Source of the DNA: Alphaproteobacteria bacterium
GTDB taxonomy: Bacteria; Pseudomonadota; Alphaproteobacteria; CAISOG01
Length of the DNA: 6,540 nt
Direction: 5' to 3'
Assembly (NCBI GenBank): GCA_018883285.1
Contig: VEQJ01000066.1
Coordinates: 1 to 6,540, forward strand
This document shows, piece by piece, positions 1 to 6,394 of this stretch. Both the position numbers and the translations under genes were made by a program. The notes beneath the pieces were generated by a model. That model saw only the letters and a list, made by a program, of their open reading frames with translations. It searched no databases and had not been told where the DNA came from. How positions within the stretch are numbered: position 1 is the first letter of the stretch; every line of letters starts with the position of its first letter.

Positions 1-513
1 AACACCCTGTTTGTGGCGCCCAATGCCCCCTTTCCCTGTGATCATTTGCCCAGCGGTCGGCAATGGTTCCCGCTGTATGAGGTGCCGATGGGGGTGATGG
101 TGGATGGCATGAAACAGGCCGCCGCCGAACTCAATACTTTCATTGATGAATTTTTGGATGAGCAACAGTTGCAACATTTGCCCGTTGCCCTGGTGGGGTT
201 CAGTCAGGGGGCGATGACCGCCCTGTATGCGTCCCTAAAGGCCGAAGGGTTGGTGCGGGCGGTGCTGTCCTACTCCGGATTGTTGTTGGATGCGGAACAG
301 CAGGAAACAGAGCTTAAGTCGCCCCCCACCGTCTTTTTGGTGCATGGGGAGGATGATCCCGTCATTCCTGCTGAGGCGATGGGCAATGCCGAAAAACTGC
401 TTCAGAAACACAAGGTTCCTGTAAAAAGCCTTATGCTACAGGGGCTTGGTCACGGTATTGATGAACGCGCCCTGGCCGCGGGGGCAGCCTTTTTGGTGGA
501 TGCCCTGGCCTAA
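1..513 (+). CDS. Alpha/beta hydrolase, phospholipase/carboxylesterase family (5' end missing)
   Basis: The reading frame is open from base 1, so the gene begins upstream of the window. The GTG at 13 is internal, because the residues before it (NTLF) continue the family pattern 'FVAPNAP..P'. About 170 residues are visible. The catalytic triad of the family (Abhydrolase_2, relatives of acyl-protein thioesterase and YpfH) can be read directly: nucleophile Ser in GFSQGAM (Ser codon 202-204), Asp in GEDDPVIP (second Asp, 355-357) and His in GLGHGID (451-453). The GRQWFPL segment near the start is also typical. Members are soluble serine esterases that cleave carboxylic esters or lysophospholipids; the substrate here cannot be told. 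The visible part is close to the expected C-terminal three quarters of a ~220-residue protein. It stops at TAA and is convergent with the ParA-like gene 74 nt away, so it is not part of that operon. Confidence 0.88.
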   Translation, partial: NTLFVAPNAPFPCDHLPSGRQWFPLYEVPMGVMVDGMKQAAAELNTFIDEFLDEQQLQHLPVALVGFSQGAMTALYASLKAEGLVRAVLSYSGLLLDAEQQETELKSPPTVFLVHGEDDPVIPAEAMGNAEKLLQKHKVPVKSLMLQGLGHGIDERALAAGAAFLVDALA

Positions 514-587
514 GCGGGATGGATGTTGGGGGCTATGCGGCTGGTATCATCAGCGCCAGCAGAAGCAATCTTGGCGCAAAAGCCCCG

Positions 588-1250
588 TTAGGCGGCGGCG
601 CCCGCAAAAGCTTGGCCAGCGCCATGCTGCTCAATTTCCACGATCAGGCGGTTGATTTCATCGGCGGCGGCGCTGGTGGGTGATGTTTCGGCCACGCCAC
701 TGCCCTTAGCCAGGCTGACGCTATAGGCCACCCGATTGGCAATGCCCGTTTCTGCCAGCGGGATACCATGGGCGGCAAACTCCTGCCGCGTGGCCTCCAC
801 CAACTTTGCCCGACCGGTAACGCGGTTCAATACCGCCAGCATCGGCCGCCCCTCAGCGGTGGTCAGCTCCACCGTGCGCTGGGTCGCCCAAACATCCAGC
901 GGGCTGGGTTGCAAAGGGATCAGCACCAGGTCGGCTGAACGAATGGCAATCTTGGCCTCGGTCTGGGTATGGGGGGGGCTGTCGACAATGACGCGGTCAT
1001 AACTTTCGCTTAGGCGCAACACCTCATTATGCACACGCCAGCCCGTGATGGTTCGCACCTCAGGCGTCGCCTCAGCATTGCCAAGGCGGGCAAGGCGTTG
1101 TTGGTACCAATAAGTCAAGCTGCCCTGCGGATCGATATCGACCACCACCACCTTTTGCCCCAGGGCTTGATAGCTGATGGCCAATTGCGCGGCCAGCGTG
1201 CTTTTACCCACCCCGCCTTTTTGTTGAGCCACTGTGATGATGCAAACCAT
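588..1250 (-). CDS. ParA-family (ParF/Soj-like) P-loop ATPase, apparently orphan
   Basis: This is a 220-residue cytoplasmic ATPase of the ParA/MinD superfamily. Visible motifs are the deviant Walker A KGGVGKST (residues 11-18, with the signature Lys11), the A' motif DIDPQGS (38-44), Walker B RVIVDSPPH (86-94) and IPLQPSPLDVW (111-121), a segment also found in small ParF-type (type Ib) ATPases. There is no N-terminal helix-turn-helix domain, consistent with type Ib. Such proteins dimerise on ATP, bind DNA non-specifically and position plasmids, chromosomes or protein clusters. The ATG at 1250 is preceded by AAGGGC about 8 nt upstream. No ParB, ParG or centromere-like repeat set is visible nearby: upstream is carD (51 nt away, same strand) and downstream a convergent hydrolase. 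A role in positioning a chromosomal or protein cargo, as for other orphan ParA proteins, is inference. An 8-base C run (coding strand) encodes part of the Walker B region. Confidence 0.9.
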   Translation of the reverse strand: MVCIITVAQQKGGVGKSTLAAQLAISYQALGQKVVVVDIDPQGSLTYWYQQRLARLGNAEATPEVRTITGWRVHNEVLRLSESYDRVIVDSPPHTQTEAKIAIRSADLVLIPLQPSPLDVWATQRTVELTTAEGRPMLAVLNRVTGRAKLVEATRQEFAAHGIPLAETGIANRVAYSVSLAKGSGVAETSPTSAAADEINRLIVEIEQHGAGQAFAGAAA

Positions 1251-1301
1251 GGATATGCCCTTAAGAAGATGGGGGAGGGGGACGCGATAAGAAATAATAG
1301 C

Positions 1302-1826
1302 CTAGGCAGCGACCTTATTCAAATAGCCTTCCAACCGTTCGGCGGCGGTTTTTTCGTCAACCTGCTCGATAGCGGCGTATTCACGCGCCAAGCGCTCTAA
1401 CGCCTGCTGATAAATTTGCCGTTCGCTGTAGGACTGCTCCGTCTGCGACTTGCTGCGAAACAGGTCGCGCACCACCTCAGCAATCGCAACGGGATCGCCC
1501 GAATTAATCTTGGCCTCATATTCCTGCGCACGACGGCTCCACATCACGCGGCGAACGCGGGCGCGTCCCTGCAGCTTGGTAAGCGCCTTATCCAGATGTT
1601 CACGGCTGGCCAGTTTGCGCAACCCAGCCTTGGCAACCTTGGCGGTAGGAATGCGCAGGGTCATTTTTTCTTTTTCAAAGCTGATGACCACCACATTCAG
1701 CTCCTGCCCCGCGAAAACCTGATTTTCCATGCGGGAAACTTGGCCAACCCCATGGGTGGGGTACACAACATATTCGCCGATTTTAAAGGCAGCATCCTTA
1801 TTGGTATTGGCAACAACATTTGTCAT
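1302..1826 (-). CDS. carD: CarD-family transcriptional regulator
   Basis: This 174-residue protein matches the CarD/CdnL/TRCF-RID family, which binds the RNA polymerase beta subunit and stabilises open promoter complexes, notably at rRNA promoters. The N-terminal Tudor-like RNAP-interaction domain spans about residues 12-70, with F-K-I-G-E-Y-V-V-Y-P-T-H-G-V-G (14-28) and ISFEKEKMTLRIP (48-60). A helical C-terminal DNA-binding domain follows. It contains RRVMWSRRAQEYE with Trp96, in the position of the Trp that wedges into the -10 minor groove in studied CarD proteins. The start at 1826 is chosen because AAAGGGG lies 7 nt upstream (1834-1840). The frame is open for 18 more codons, to 1880, but those residues fit no family pattern. 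The gene is 199 nt from the upstream fdxA gene and probably has its own promoter in that AT-rich gap. The ParA-like gene lies 51 nt downstream with no obvious terminator between. Confidence 0.93.
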   Translation of the reverse strand: MTNVVANTNKDAAFKIGEYVVYPTHGVGQVSRMENQVFAGQELNVVVISFEKEKMTLRIPTAKVAKAGLRKLASREHLDKALTKLQGRARVRRVMWSRRAQEYEAKINSGDPVAIAEVVRDLFRSKSQTEQSYSERQIYQQALERLAREYAAIEQVDEKTAAERLEGYLNKVAA

Positions 1827-1860
1827 TTTGTGACCCCTTTGTTCAAAATTGTTATTGGAA

Positions 1861-1898
1861 AAGCTTTTGTAACAGTTCACTTACAAAATAAAAAGCTT
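1861..1898 (-). promoter_or_regulatory. Dyad in the carD upstream region, possible operator
   Basis: TTTTGTAA (1865-1872) and TTACAAAA (1881-1888) form a perfect 8-bp inverted repeat around an 8-nt centre. The outer AAGCTT (1861-1866) recurs at 1893-1898, displaced by a short A/T insertion. It lies 35-72 nt upstream of the carD start in AT-rich DNA that contrasts with the GC-rich genes. A regulator-binding site, or a hairpin in the carD leader RNA, would fit. I could not define convincing -35 and -10 boxes here. Confidence 0.35.
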
Positions 1899-1941
1899 AC
1901 TAAGCCTATGTGAAGATTTAATGAAACCTAACATCAATTTT

Positions 1942-2012
1942 AGAGAAAAGCAAGTTAATTTTGCTCTGTTCAACAACGGTTGCGGCAATTTGGCCAGGAA
2001 ACCTTAGGCCAA
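1942..2012 (-). terminator. Weak candidate transcription terminator region after fdxA
   Basis: Downstream of the fdxA stop, reading the minus strand, there are two dyads. The first is TTGGCC...GGCCAA (2012-2007 with 1995-1990, 11-nt loop). The second is AGCAA...TTGCT (1965-1961 with 1953-1949, 7-nt loop), directly followed by TTTCTCT. The second has the form of a Rho-independent terminator, but its stem is only 5 bp and AT-rich, so the call is tentative. Confidence 0.25.
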
Positions 2013-2025
2013 GGCCAGTCATTGC

Positions 2026-2361
2026 TTAATCCTGTTGGCCAGGGTTGGGGGAAAACAGGGCTATTTTGTCGGGCTTATCAAGCCATTGATCGGCATCGGC
2101 GGGTGGGGTGCCCTTTTGGCGAATACTTGGCCATTGCGCGGCATAGTCACGGTTCAGTTGCACCCAACGCTCTGCCGCGGGATCGGTGTCGGCGATAATG
2201 GCGCCGGCGGGGCATTCCGGCTCACACACGCCGCAGTCGATACATTGGTCGGGATGGATGACCAGCATATTGTCGCCCTCATAAAAACAATCGACGGGAC
2301 AAACGCTGACGCAATCCATGTATTTGCAACGGATGCAGGCTTCGGTAACGACATAGGTCAT
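2026..2361 (-). CDS. fdxA: FdxA-type 7Fe ferredoxin ([3Fe-4S][4Fe-4S])
   Basis: This 111-residue soluble electron carrier belongs to the Azotobacter ferredoxin I family. The cysteines fall in the family pattern. By homology Cys9, Cys17 and Cys50 ligate the [3Fe-4S] cluster, and Cys21, Cys40, Cys43 and Cys46 ligate the [4Fe-4S] cluster. Cys12 and Cys25 are the usual extra cysteines. The segments CPVDCFYEG (21-29) and [12 protein letters not shown] (40-51) are diagnostic. The C-terminal ~50 residues, ending in FSPNPGQQD, match the long tail of alphaproteobacterial members. The start is ATG 2361 ([10 protein letters not shown], the typical N-terminus); an in-frame TTG at 2385 would add eight uncharacteristic residues. 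No strong Shine-Dalgarno sequence is visible. The gene heads a minus-strand set with carD downstream, an arrangement common in alphaproteobacteria. Its electron donor and acceptor cannot be inferred from the window. Confidence 0.95.
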   Translation of the reverse strand: MTYVVTEACIRCKYMDCVSVCPVDCFYEGDNMLVIHPDQCIDCGVCEPECPAGAIIADTDPAAERWVQLNRDYAAQWPSIRQKGTPPADADQWLDKPDKIALFSPNPGQQD

Positions 2362-2408
2362 GGTAAAAGGCTTTTGAAAGTGCAAAGGCTTGGAAAAATT
2401 TAAGCGTT

Positions 2409-2437
2409 ACTATGACCAAATAATCGCCAAAAAGCAA
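2409..2437 (-). promoter_or_regulatory. Weak candidate fdxA promoter
   Basis: On the minus strand TTGCTT (2437-2432) and CATAGT (2414-2409) are separated by 17 nt, about 48 nt before the fdxA start. The match to the sigma-70 consensus is partial (3/6 and 4/6). The 150-nt divergent gap must also hold the lipid A operon promoter, for which I found no convincing pair. Confidence 0.22.
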
Positions 2438-2511
2438 GCAAAACCGCATGCTGCCGCCGCAATGCCGCAACACCACTTGCCACGCCAAGCTAGGATAGAT
2501 AGGCTAAGGCC

Positions 2512-3783
2512 ATGTTGATCGACCTTTACCCCCCGCTAACCAGCCTGGCGACCCCTGGCCTGCGCTATATGCTGCGGCGGCGGTTGGCGAAAGGTAAAGA
2601 GGATGCGGGGCGGCTGCCCGAGCGGATGGGGCGAAGCAGCCTGGCGCGGCCTGAAGGCTTTCTGATATGGATTCATGGTGCCAGCGTGGGCGAAAGCAAC
2701 TCCGCCATTCCGCTGATTAGGCGGTTGCAGGCGCAATACCCCGCCGCCAGCATTTTGCTGACCACCGGCACGGTCAGCTCAGCCAAATTGATGGCGAAAC
2801 AATTGCCGCCGCCCGCCATGCACCAATTTTTTCCCGTTGACGCCCTGCCATGGGTGCGGCGATTTTTGCATCACTGGCAACCCGATTTGGTGCTGTGGCT
2901 GGAGTCTGAGCTGTGGCCAAGCTGGCTGAGGCAACTGCGGCTGTGGCGGATTCCCACCCTGCTGGTCAATGCCCGTATGAAGCCGAAATCCTTTGACCGT
3001 TGGTTGCGGTGGCCGCGTACAATTGCCCGCCTGGGCGAATGCTTTGTCGCCACCCTGGCGCAAAGTGAACCGGATGCCGACCGCTATCGCCGCCTGAAGT
3101 TTCCCAACGTCAGCTGCATCGGCAATCTGAAATTTGCCGCGCCGCCGCTGAACGCTGATGATGCTGTGCTGGCCGATTTGCGGCAGCAGATTGGGCAACG
3201 ACCGCTGATTGCCTTTGTTTCGACCCATGTGGGGGAGGAGTTGTTGGCGGCGCGGGTGCATCAGTACCTAAAGGCTGAGGTGCCCGATTTAATCACCATC
3301 ATCGCGCCGCGTCATGCAGTGCGGGGGGAGGAGTTGGCCACCACCCTGGCGGAGGCCTTCCCCGATTTGGTGCTGACCCGCCGTGGCCTTAACCAGCCCC
3401 TGACCCCGCAGACCGATTTGTATCTGGCCGATACCATGGGGGAACTGGGTTTATGGTACCGATTGGCGCAGGTGGCGGTGATGGGGGGATCCTTTATTCC
3501 CTTTGGCGGCCATAATCCGTTGGAGGGGTTGGCGCTGGGCTGTCCCATGCTGTGCGGCCAACATATGTTTGCCTTTGAGGAAATGACCGCCAACATGGTC
3601 AGCGCGGGATGCGGCCTGGTGGTAGCGGATGAACGCGGGCTGCGGGCGGAGCTGTTAAGGCTGTTGCATGCCCCCAAAGAGCGGGCGGCGATGGGGCAGG
3701 CGGGCTTAGCCTTTGCCGAGGGGCAGGCGCATGTTCTGGATCGCTTGATCGACATGCTGCAACCCTATTTGCCCAAGCCTTAG
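2512..3783 (+). CDS. waaA: 3-deoxy-D-manno-octulosonic acid (Kdo) transferase
   Basis: This 423-residue protein of the WaaA/KdtA family transfers Kdo from CMP-Kdo to the lipid IVA precursor on the cytoplasmic face of the inner membrane. The N-terminal glycosyltransferase fold (GT30) carries IHGASVGE (54-61), whose Glu61 corresponds to the proposed catalytic base. It is followed by LLTTGTVSSA (82-91) and LESELWP (130-136). The C-terminal half carries STHVGEE (237-243), APRH (265-268), DTMGEL (307-312) and GGSFIPFGGHNPLE (325-338), the CMP-Kdo binding region. The N-terminal stretch with basic LRRRLAKGKED is the membrane-associated anchor seen in the family. Length and N-terminus (MLIDLYPPLTSLA) are normal for alphaproteobacterial members. 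Whether it adds one Kdo or two cannot be decided from motifs. It is the first visible gene of a waaA-lpxK-lpxL operon, with lpxK starting 12 nt after its stop. Confidence 0.96.
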   Translation: MLIDLYPPLTSLATPGLRYMLRRRLAKGKEDAGRLPERMGRSSLARPEGFLIWIHGASVGESNSAIPLIRRLQAQYPAASILLTTGTVSSAKLMAKQLPPPAMHQFFPVDALPWVRRFLHHWQPDLVLWLESELWPSWLRQLRLWRIPTLLVNARMKPKSFDRWLRWPRTIARLGECFVATLAQSEPDADRYRRLKFPNVSCIGNLKFAAPPLNADDAVLADLRQQIGQRPLIAFVSTHVGEELLAARVHQYLKAEVPDLITIIAPRHAVRGEELATTLAEAFPDLVLTRRGLNQPLTPQTDLYLADTMGELGLWYRLAQVAVMGGSFIPFGGHNPLEGLALGCPMLCGQHMFAFEEMTANMVSAGCGLVVADERGLRAELLRLLHAPKERAAMGQAGLAFAEGQAHVLDRLIDMLQPYLPKP

Positions 3784-3795
3784 CGGGAATTGCCG

Positions 3796-4797
3796 ATGCT
3801 GTGGCGCACCCCATGGTGGTGGCATCAGGATGGGTGGGATGCCCGCCTTGTCCGTAGCGCCCTTACGCCCGCAAGCTGGCTTTACAGTCTGGGGCTATGG
3901 CTGGATAGGAAAGCGTCGTACCCGGTGGCCGCCGCGCTGCCAACCCTGGTGGTGGGGGGGGTAACGGTCGGCGGATCGGGCAAAACCCCCGTGGTGCAAT
4001 TTATCGCGCGTCGGTTGCAACAGCTTGGCCAGAGCCCGCACATCGGCCTGCGCGGCTATGGTGGGCGGGTTAGCGATCCGCGGCAAGTGTTGGTGGGCGA
4101 TACCGTCGATACGGTAGGCGATGAAGCGTTGCTGCATAGCGCACTTGCCTCAACCTGGGTTGGCCGTGATCGTCTGGCCTTGGCGCAATTGGCGGCGGCG
4201 GCGGGTGCCAGCCAACTGCTGCTGGATGATGGGATGCAGCATTGGCGGCTAAGCCCGACCATCAGCCTGCTGGTAATTGATGGCAGTGTCGGGTTAGGCA
4301 ATGGCCGACTGTTGCCCGCGGGTGGGCTGCGCGAACCCTGGTCAGCGGTGGTTGCCCGCGCCGATGCCCTGTTAATCCTGGGTGAAGACAGCCAGCAGCT
4401 GGCCAACCGTTGTCCAGCCACCAAGCCATTGCTGCGTGGGCAGCTGGCGGTGGAGCAGGCGCATCAGGAGAAAGTGGCCAATCGGCGATGGTTGGCCTTT
4501 GCTGGCATTGGGCGGCCTGAAAAATTCTGGGATAGCCTGCGCGCGGTGGGGGCAGAGCTGGCAGCGGTGCAGGCCTTTGCCGATCACCACCCCTATCGTG
4601 CGGGGGAGCTGGAGCAGCTGGCGCATCGCGCCGCCAAGCTGTCGGCGGGGTTAATCACCACCCGCAAGGATTGGGTGCGACTGCCCCCCGAATGGCAACA
4701 ACGGGTGCAAGTGTTGGAGGTGGCGTTGCAGCTGGACAGCGACAGCCTGACCGCGATGGATGGGCTGTTGCAACGGCTGGTGGATACAGCGGTATGA
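3796..4797 (+). CDS. lpxK: Tetraacyldisaccharide 4'-kinase
   Basis: This 333-residue membrane-associated P-loop kinase phosphorylates the 4' position of the tetraacyldisaccharide to give lipid IVA, the acceptor for the upstream Kdo transferase. Visible motifs are GGVTVGGSGKTP (54-65; Walker A, family form), RGYGG (86-90), VGDEALL (107-113), DDGMQHW (144-150; catalytic Asp pair plus Gln/His), FAGIGRPEKF, ADHHPY and TTRKDWVRL. DDGMQH has Met where many members have Phe or Leu, a minor difference. I chose ATG 3796, with GGGA about 8 nt upstream; TTG 3790 would add only two residues. The start lies 12 nt after waaA and the stop overlaps the next gene start (ATGA), implying co-transcription and translational coupling. 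An 8-G run (3954-3961) encodes Gly-Gly just before the P-loop. Confidence 0.96.
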   Translation: MLWRTPWWWHQDGWDARLVRSALTPASWLYSLGLWLDRKASYPVAAALPTLVVGGVTVGGSGKTPVVQFIARRLQQLGQSPHIGLRGYGGRVSDPRQVLVGDTVDTVGDEALLHSALASTWVGRDRLALAQLAAAAGASQLLLDDGMQHWRLSPTISLLVIDGSVGLGNGRLLPAGGLREPWSAVVARADALLILGEDSQQLANRCPATKPLLRGQLAVEQAHQEKVANRRWLAFAGIGRPEKFWDSLRAVGAELAAVQAFADHHPYRAGELEQLAHRAAKLSAGLITTRKDWVRLPPEWQQRVQVLEVALQLDSDSLTAMDGLLQRLVDTAV

Positions 4798-5774
4798 GCC
4801 GGTCATCCAGCCATCGCCGCGCCGCCCCCACCATGCGCCGCGCCGTGCCATTTTCCCTAGGCCGACGGCTGCGCTATCTGTTGCAGGCTATTCCCCTGTA
4901 TCTGTTGTTTGGCCTGTTTCGCCTGCTGCCCCTGCCCGCCGCATCCTGGCTGGGGGGGCGGATGGCCTATGGGTTGGGGCGAAATCTGCAACGGCGTAAC
5001 CGCCTGGCAGCCAAACAGTTGGCGATGGCGATGCCCCACCTGAGCGTGCCAGAGCGGCAAAAGATTCTGGCCGCGATGTGGGACAATTTGGGTCGGGTGG
5101 TGGCGGAGCTAGCGCACCTGCCCGCGCTGCGTCGCCATTTGGCCGATGGGCGGATTCCGATTGCGGGGGGCGAGGTGGTGGTGGAGATGGTGGCGCGTGG
5201 CCAGCCCGTGATGTTCGTGTCGGGGCATCTGGGCAATTGGGAGCTTGCCCCCCTGGTCGCCCATCATCTGGGCATGCCGCCCTATGGCGTTTATCGGGCG
5301 GGCAACAACCCATGGTTAGAGCGGTTAATTCGGGCGCAGCGCGACGCCGCCAGCAACCTGGGGCGGCCGCGTCAGGATTGGCAGGGTTTTGGCATTGCCA
5401 AGGGGGCAGAGGGCGGCAAAAAATTGCTGCAAAAAATGAAACAGCGGCAATCAATCGCCCTGTTGATTGATCAACGCATGAACGATGGGGTCGCGGCACC
5501 CTTTTTTGGCCAGCCCGCGATGACCGCCGATGCCGCCACCAAATTGGCGCTGAAATACGGCTATCCGATTGTGATGGCGCGGGTGGTGCGCGGGCGTGGG
5601 CATCAGTTGTCGGTTGAGATTTTGCCCGCAAGCTGGCCGCAAGGCTTTTTGGATGCTGCGGGCGGGGATTTGGAGCTGGCCAGCCTGAACTGGCTTACCG
5701 CCATCAATCATCAGCTGGAAAGCTGGATCCGTGAACACCCCGCCCAGTGGCTGTGGCTCCATCGCCGCTGGTAG
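4794..5774 (+). CDS. lpxL: Lipid A biosynthesis acyltransferase, LpxL/HtrB family
   Basis: This 326-residue inner-membrane acyltransferase belongs to the LpxL/LpxM (HtrB/MsbB) family, which adds secondary acyl chains to Kdo-lipid A from acyl-ACP. A basic N-terminus (SSSHRRAAPTMRR) precedes one hydrophobic anchor at about residues 28-48. The catalytic HX4E motif is HLGNWE (145-150), within VSGHLGNWELAPL. DQR at 226-228, FFG at 237-239 and the C-terminal HPAQWLWLHRRW are also family hallmarks. The start at 4794 overlaps the lpxK stop as ATGA and has GGTGGA 9 nt upstream. A second in-frame ATG at 4833 (MRRAVPF) lacks a ribosome binding site but would still keep the anchor. LpxL and LpxM paralogues cannot be separated from motifs alone, so the symbol is provisional. 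It is the last gene of the lipid A operon; no clear terminator follows. Confidence 0.92.
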   Translation: MSRSSSHRRAAPTMRRAVPFSLGRRLRYLLQAIPLYLLFGLFRLLPLPAASWLGGRMAYGLGRNLQRRNRLAAKQLAMAMPHLSVPERQKILAAMWDNLGRVVAELAHLPALRRHLADGRIPIAGGEVVVEMVARGQPVMFVSGHLGNWELAPLVAHHLGMPPYGVYRAGNNPWLERLIRAQRDAASNLGRPRQDWQGFGIAKGAEGGKKLLQKMKQRQSIALLIDQRMNDGVAAPFFGQPAMTADAATKLALKYGYPIVMARVVRGRGHQLSVEILPASWPQGFLDAAGGDLELASLNWLTAINHQLESWIREHPAQWLWLHRRW

Positions 5775-5860
5775 GGGGATGTTTGTCAAAAGATGGTGCC
5801 ACCATTGCCGCCCCCTCTGCTTTGTTGCCATCCTACCCCCCGCTATCGCCACCACTCCGT

Positions 5861-5939
5861 CGTCATCCTCCGCGCAGGCGGAGGATCCATGCGGCAGAAC
5901 CGCCAGGTTGTATAATGAAGGTTCATTTTCCATGGGTCG
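5861..5939. repeat. Palindromic extragenic repeat, composite hairpin, apparently incomplete on the right
   Basis: ATCCTCCGC (5865-5873) and GCGGAGGAT (5878-5886) form a perfect 9-bp stem with a GCAG loop, preceded by CGTC and followed by CATG. This CGTCATCC-stem-GGATCCATG layout resembles extragenic palindromes seen in many proteobacterial genomes. The downstream arms are nested: GATCCATG (5884-5891) pairs with CATGGGTC (5931-5938) at 7 of 8 positions, and GAACC (5897-5901) pairs with GGTTC (5920-5924). The expected mirror copy of the GC-rich stem after CATGGGTC is missing; IS200-like sequence begins instead. The preceding 5775-5860 stretch is a C-rich spacer in which I see no gene; short frames through it look like chance translation of the repeat. 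Confidence 0.6.
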
Positions 5940-5949
5940 GGGATAAACC

Positions 5950-5981
5950 TTCGCCTTTAGGCGGAACTAGCCTTTAGCTAG
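5950..5981 (+). repeat. Twin hairpins at the IS200-like left end
   Basis: Hairpin 1 is CGCC-TTTA-GGCG (5952-5963), extendable by a T-G and a T-A pair at its base. Hairpin 2 is CTAGC-CTTTA-GCTAG (5967-5981), a perfect 5-bp stem. Both contain GCCTTTAG across the loop. In IS200/IS605 elements such subterminal hairpins are recognised by TnpA, and a second leader hairpin can limit transposase expression. Which role each plays here is inference. Confidence 0.55.
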
Positions 5982-6001
5982 GAGTAGGTCTATAAGGGGG
6001 A

Positions 6002-6388
6002 ATGGGGATAGCAGGAAAAGATCGATATAGTCGCGGGGCGCACACGGTGCTGGAGTTGAAGTACCATTTGGTGTGAAAGACGAAGTATGGCTATCCAATT
6101 TTGGTGGGTGACGTTGGGCTACGCGTGCGGGAGATGCTGCGCCAAATTTGCAGTAAGAATGGGATAGCGGTGGTGCGCGGGAATGTGCGGGCGAATCACC
6201 TACATATTTTGGTGAGTGCGCCGAGTCATCTATCGCCAGCAAAGATTGCACAATATTTAAAGGGGAAAAGTTCGTATCGATTACAACGAGAGTTTCCAGA
6301 TCTTAAGAAGCGGTATTGGGGAAGTCACTTGTGGTCGCGGGGCTATTTTTGCTGCACGATTGGCGCGGTGACGAAAGAGATGCATTAA
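6002..6388 (+). pseudogene. tnpA: Disrupted IS200-type Y1 transposase (tnpA)
   Basis: From ATG 6002 the frame reads RGAHTVLELKYHLV and then TGA (codon 25, 6074-6076), followed in the same frame by KTKYGYPIL. Family members have Trp at this point (YHxVW.TKYR), so one TGG-to-TGA change explains the stop. Beyond it the HUH metal-binding motif H66-L67-H68 sits in NHLHILVSAP, then LKGKSSYRLQREFP and LWSRGYFCCTIGAVTKEM match the family. The frame then ends at TAA (6386-6388), before the helix with the catalytic Tyr (typically Y-I-x-x-Q/H). Skipping one C at 6383 gives I-K-Y-C-S-H-E, vaguely like that helix, so a frameshift is an alternative to truncation by insertion. Other genes here use TGG for Trp and lpxK ends in TGA, so TGA read-through as Trp is unlikely. 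AAGGGGG abuts the start too closely for a good ribosome binding site. Confidence 0.85.
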
Positions 6389-6394
6389 ATATTG

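Larger units (their letters stand above)
5944..6388 (+). mobile_element. IS200/IS605-family element remnant, left portion
   Basis: The element is inferred from a Y1/HUH transposase frame (6002-6388) preceded by a non-coding left end with two consecutive short hairpins, as in the IS200 group, whose ends are subterminal hairpins rather than inverted repeats. The exact left border is uncertain and is placed just before the first hairpin. No tnpB or right end is seen: sequence after about 6388-6400 changes to the leader of a different, IS5-like transposase gene. The copy should be immobile on its own because its transposase is broken. Confidence 0.7.

Noticed and set aside
553..577. Inverted repeat GCGCCA/TGGCGC in the gap between the convergent hydrolase and ParA-like genes, considered as a bidirectional terminator.
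   Set aside because: The stem is 6 bp with a 13-nt loop and no T-tract follows on either strand.
588..1250. A complete plasmid-type partition locus (parA plus parB/parG and centromere).
   Set aside because: Neighbouring genes are carD and a hydrolase; no partner gene or array of direct repeats is visible.
4888..5631. Long minus-strand open frame (247 codons) opposite the acyltransferase gene.
   Set aside because: Its composition (Pro, Ala, Arg, Ser) is that of an antisense shadow of a GC-rich gene, while the opposite strand has clear LpxL-family motifs.
5792..5804. Palindrome ATGGTGCCACCAT shortly after the acyltransferase stop, considered as a terminator.
   Set aside because: The two arms meet around a single base, leaving no room for a loop, and there is no T-tract.
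5731..5977. Small plus-strand open frames after lpxL, rich in Pro, Arg and Ser.
   Set aside because: They run through the C-rich spacer and the palindromic repeat, have no ribosome binding site or domain, and look like translations of a repeat.
6074..6076. TGA in tnpA read as Trp or selenocysteine (recoding).
   Set aside because: All other genes use TGG for Trp and lpxK terminates with TGA. Nothing marks a recoding signal, and the same frame is also lost before the Tyr helix, so decay is simpler.
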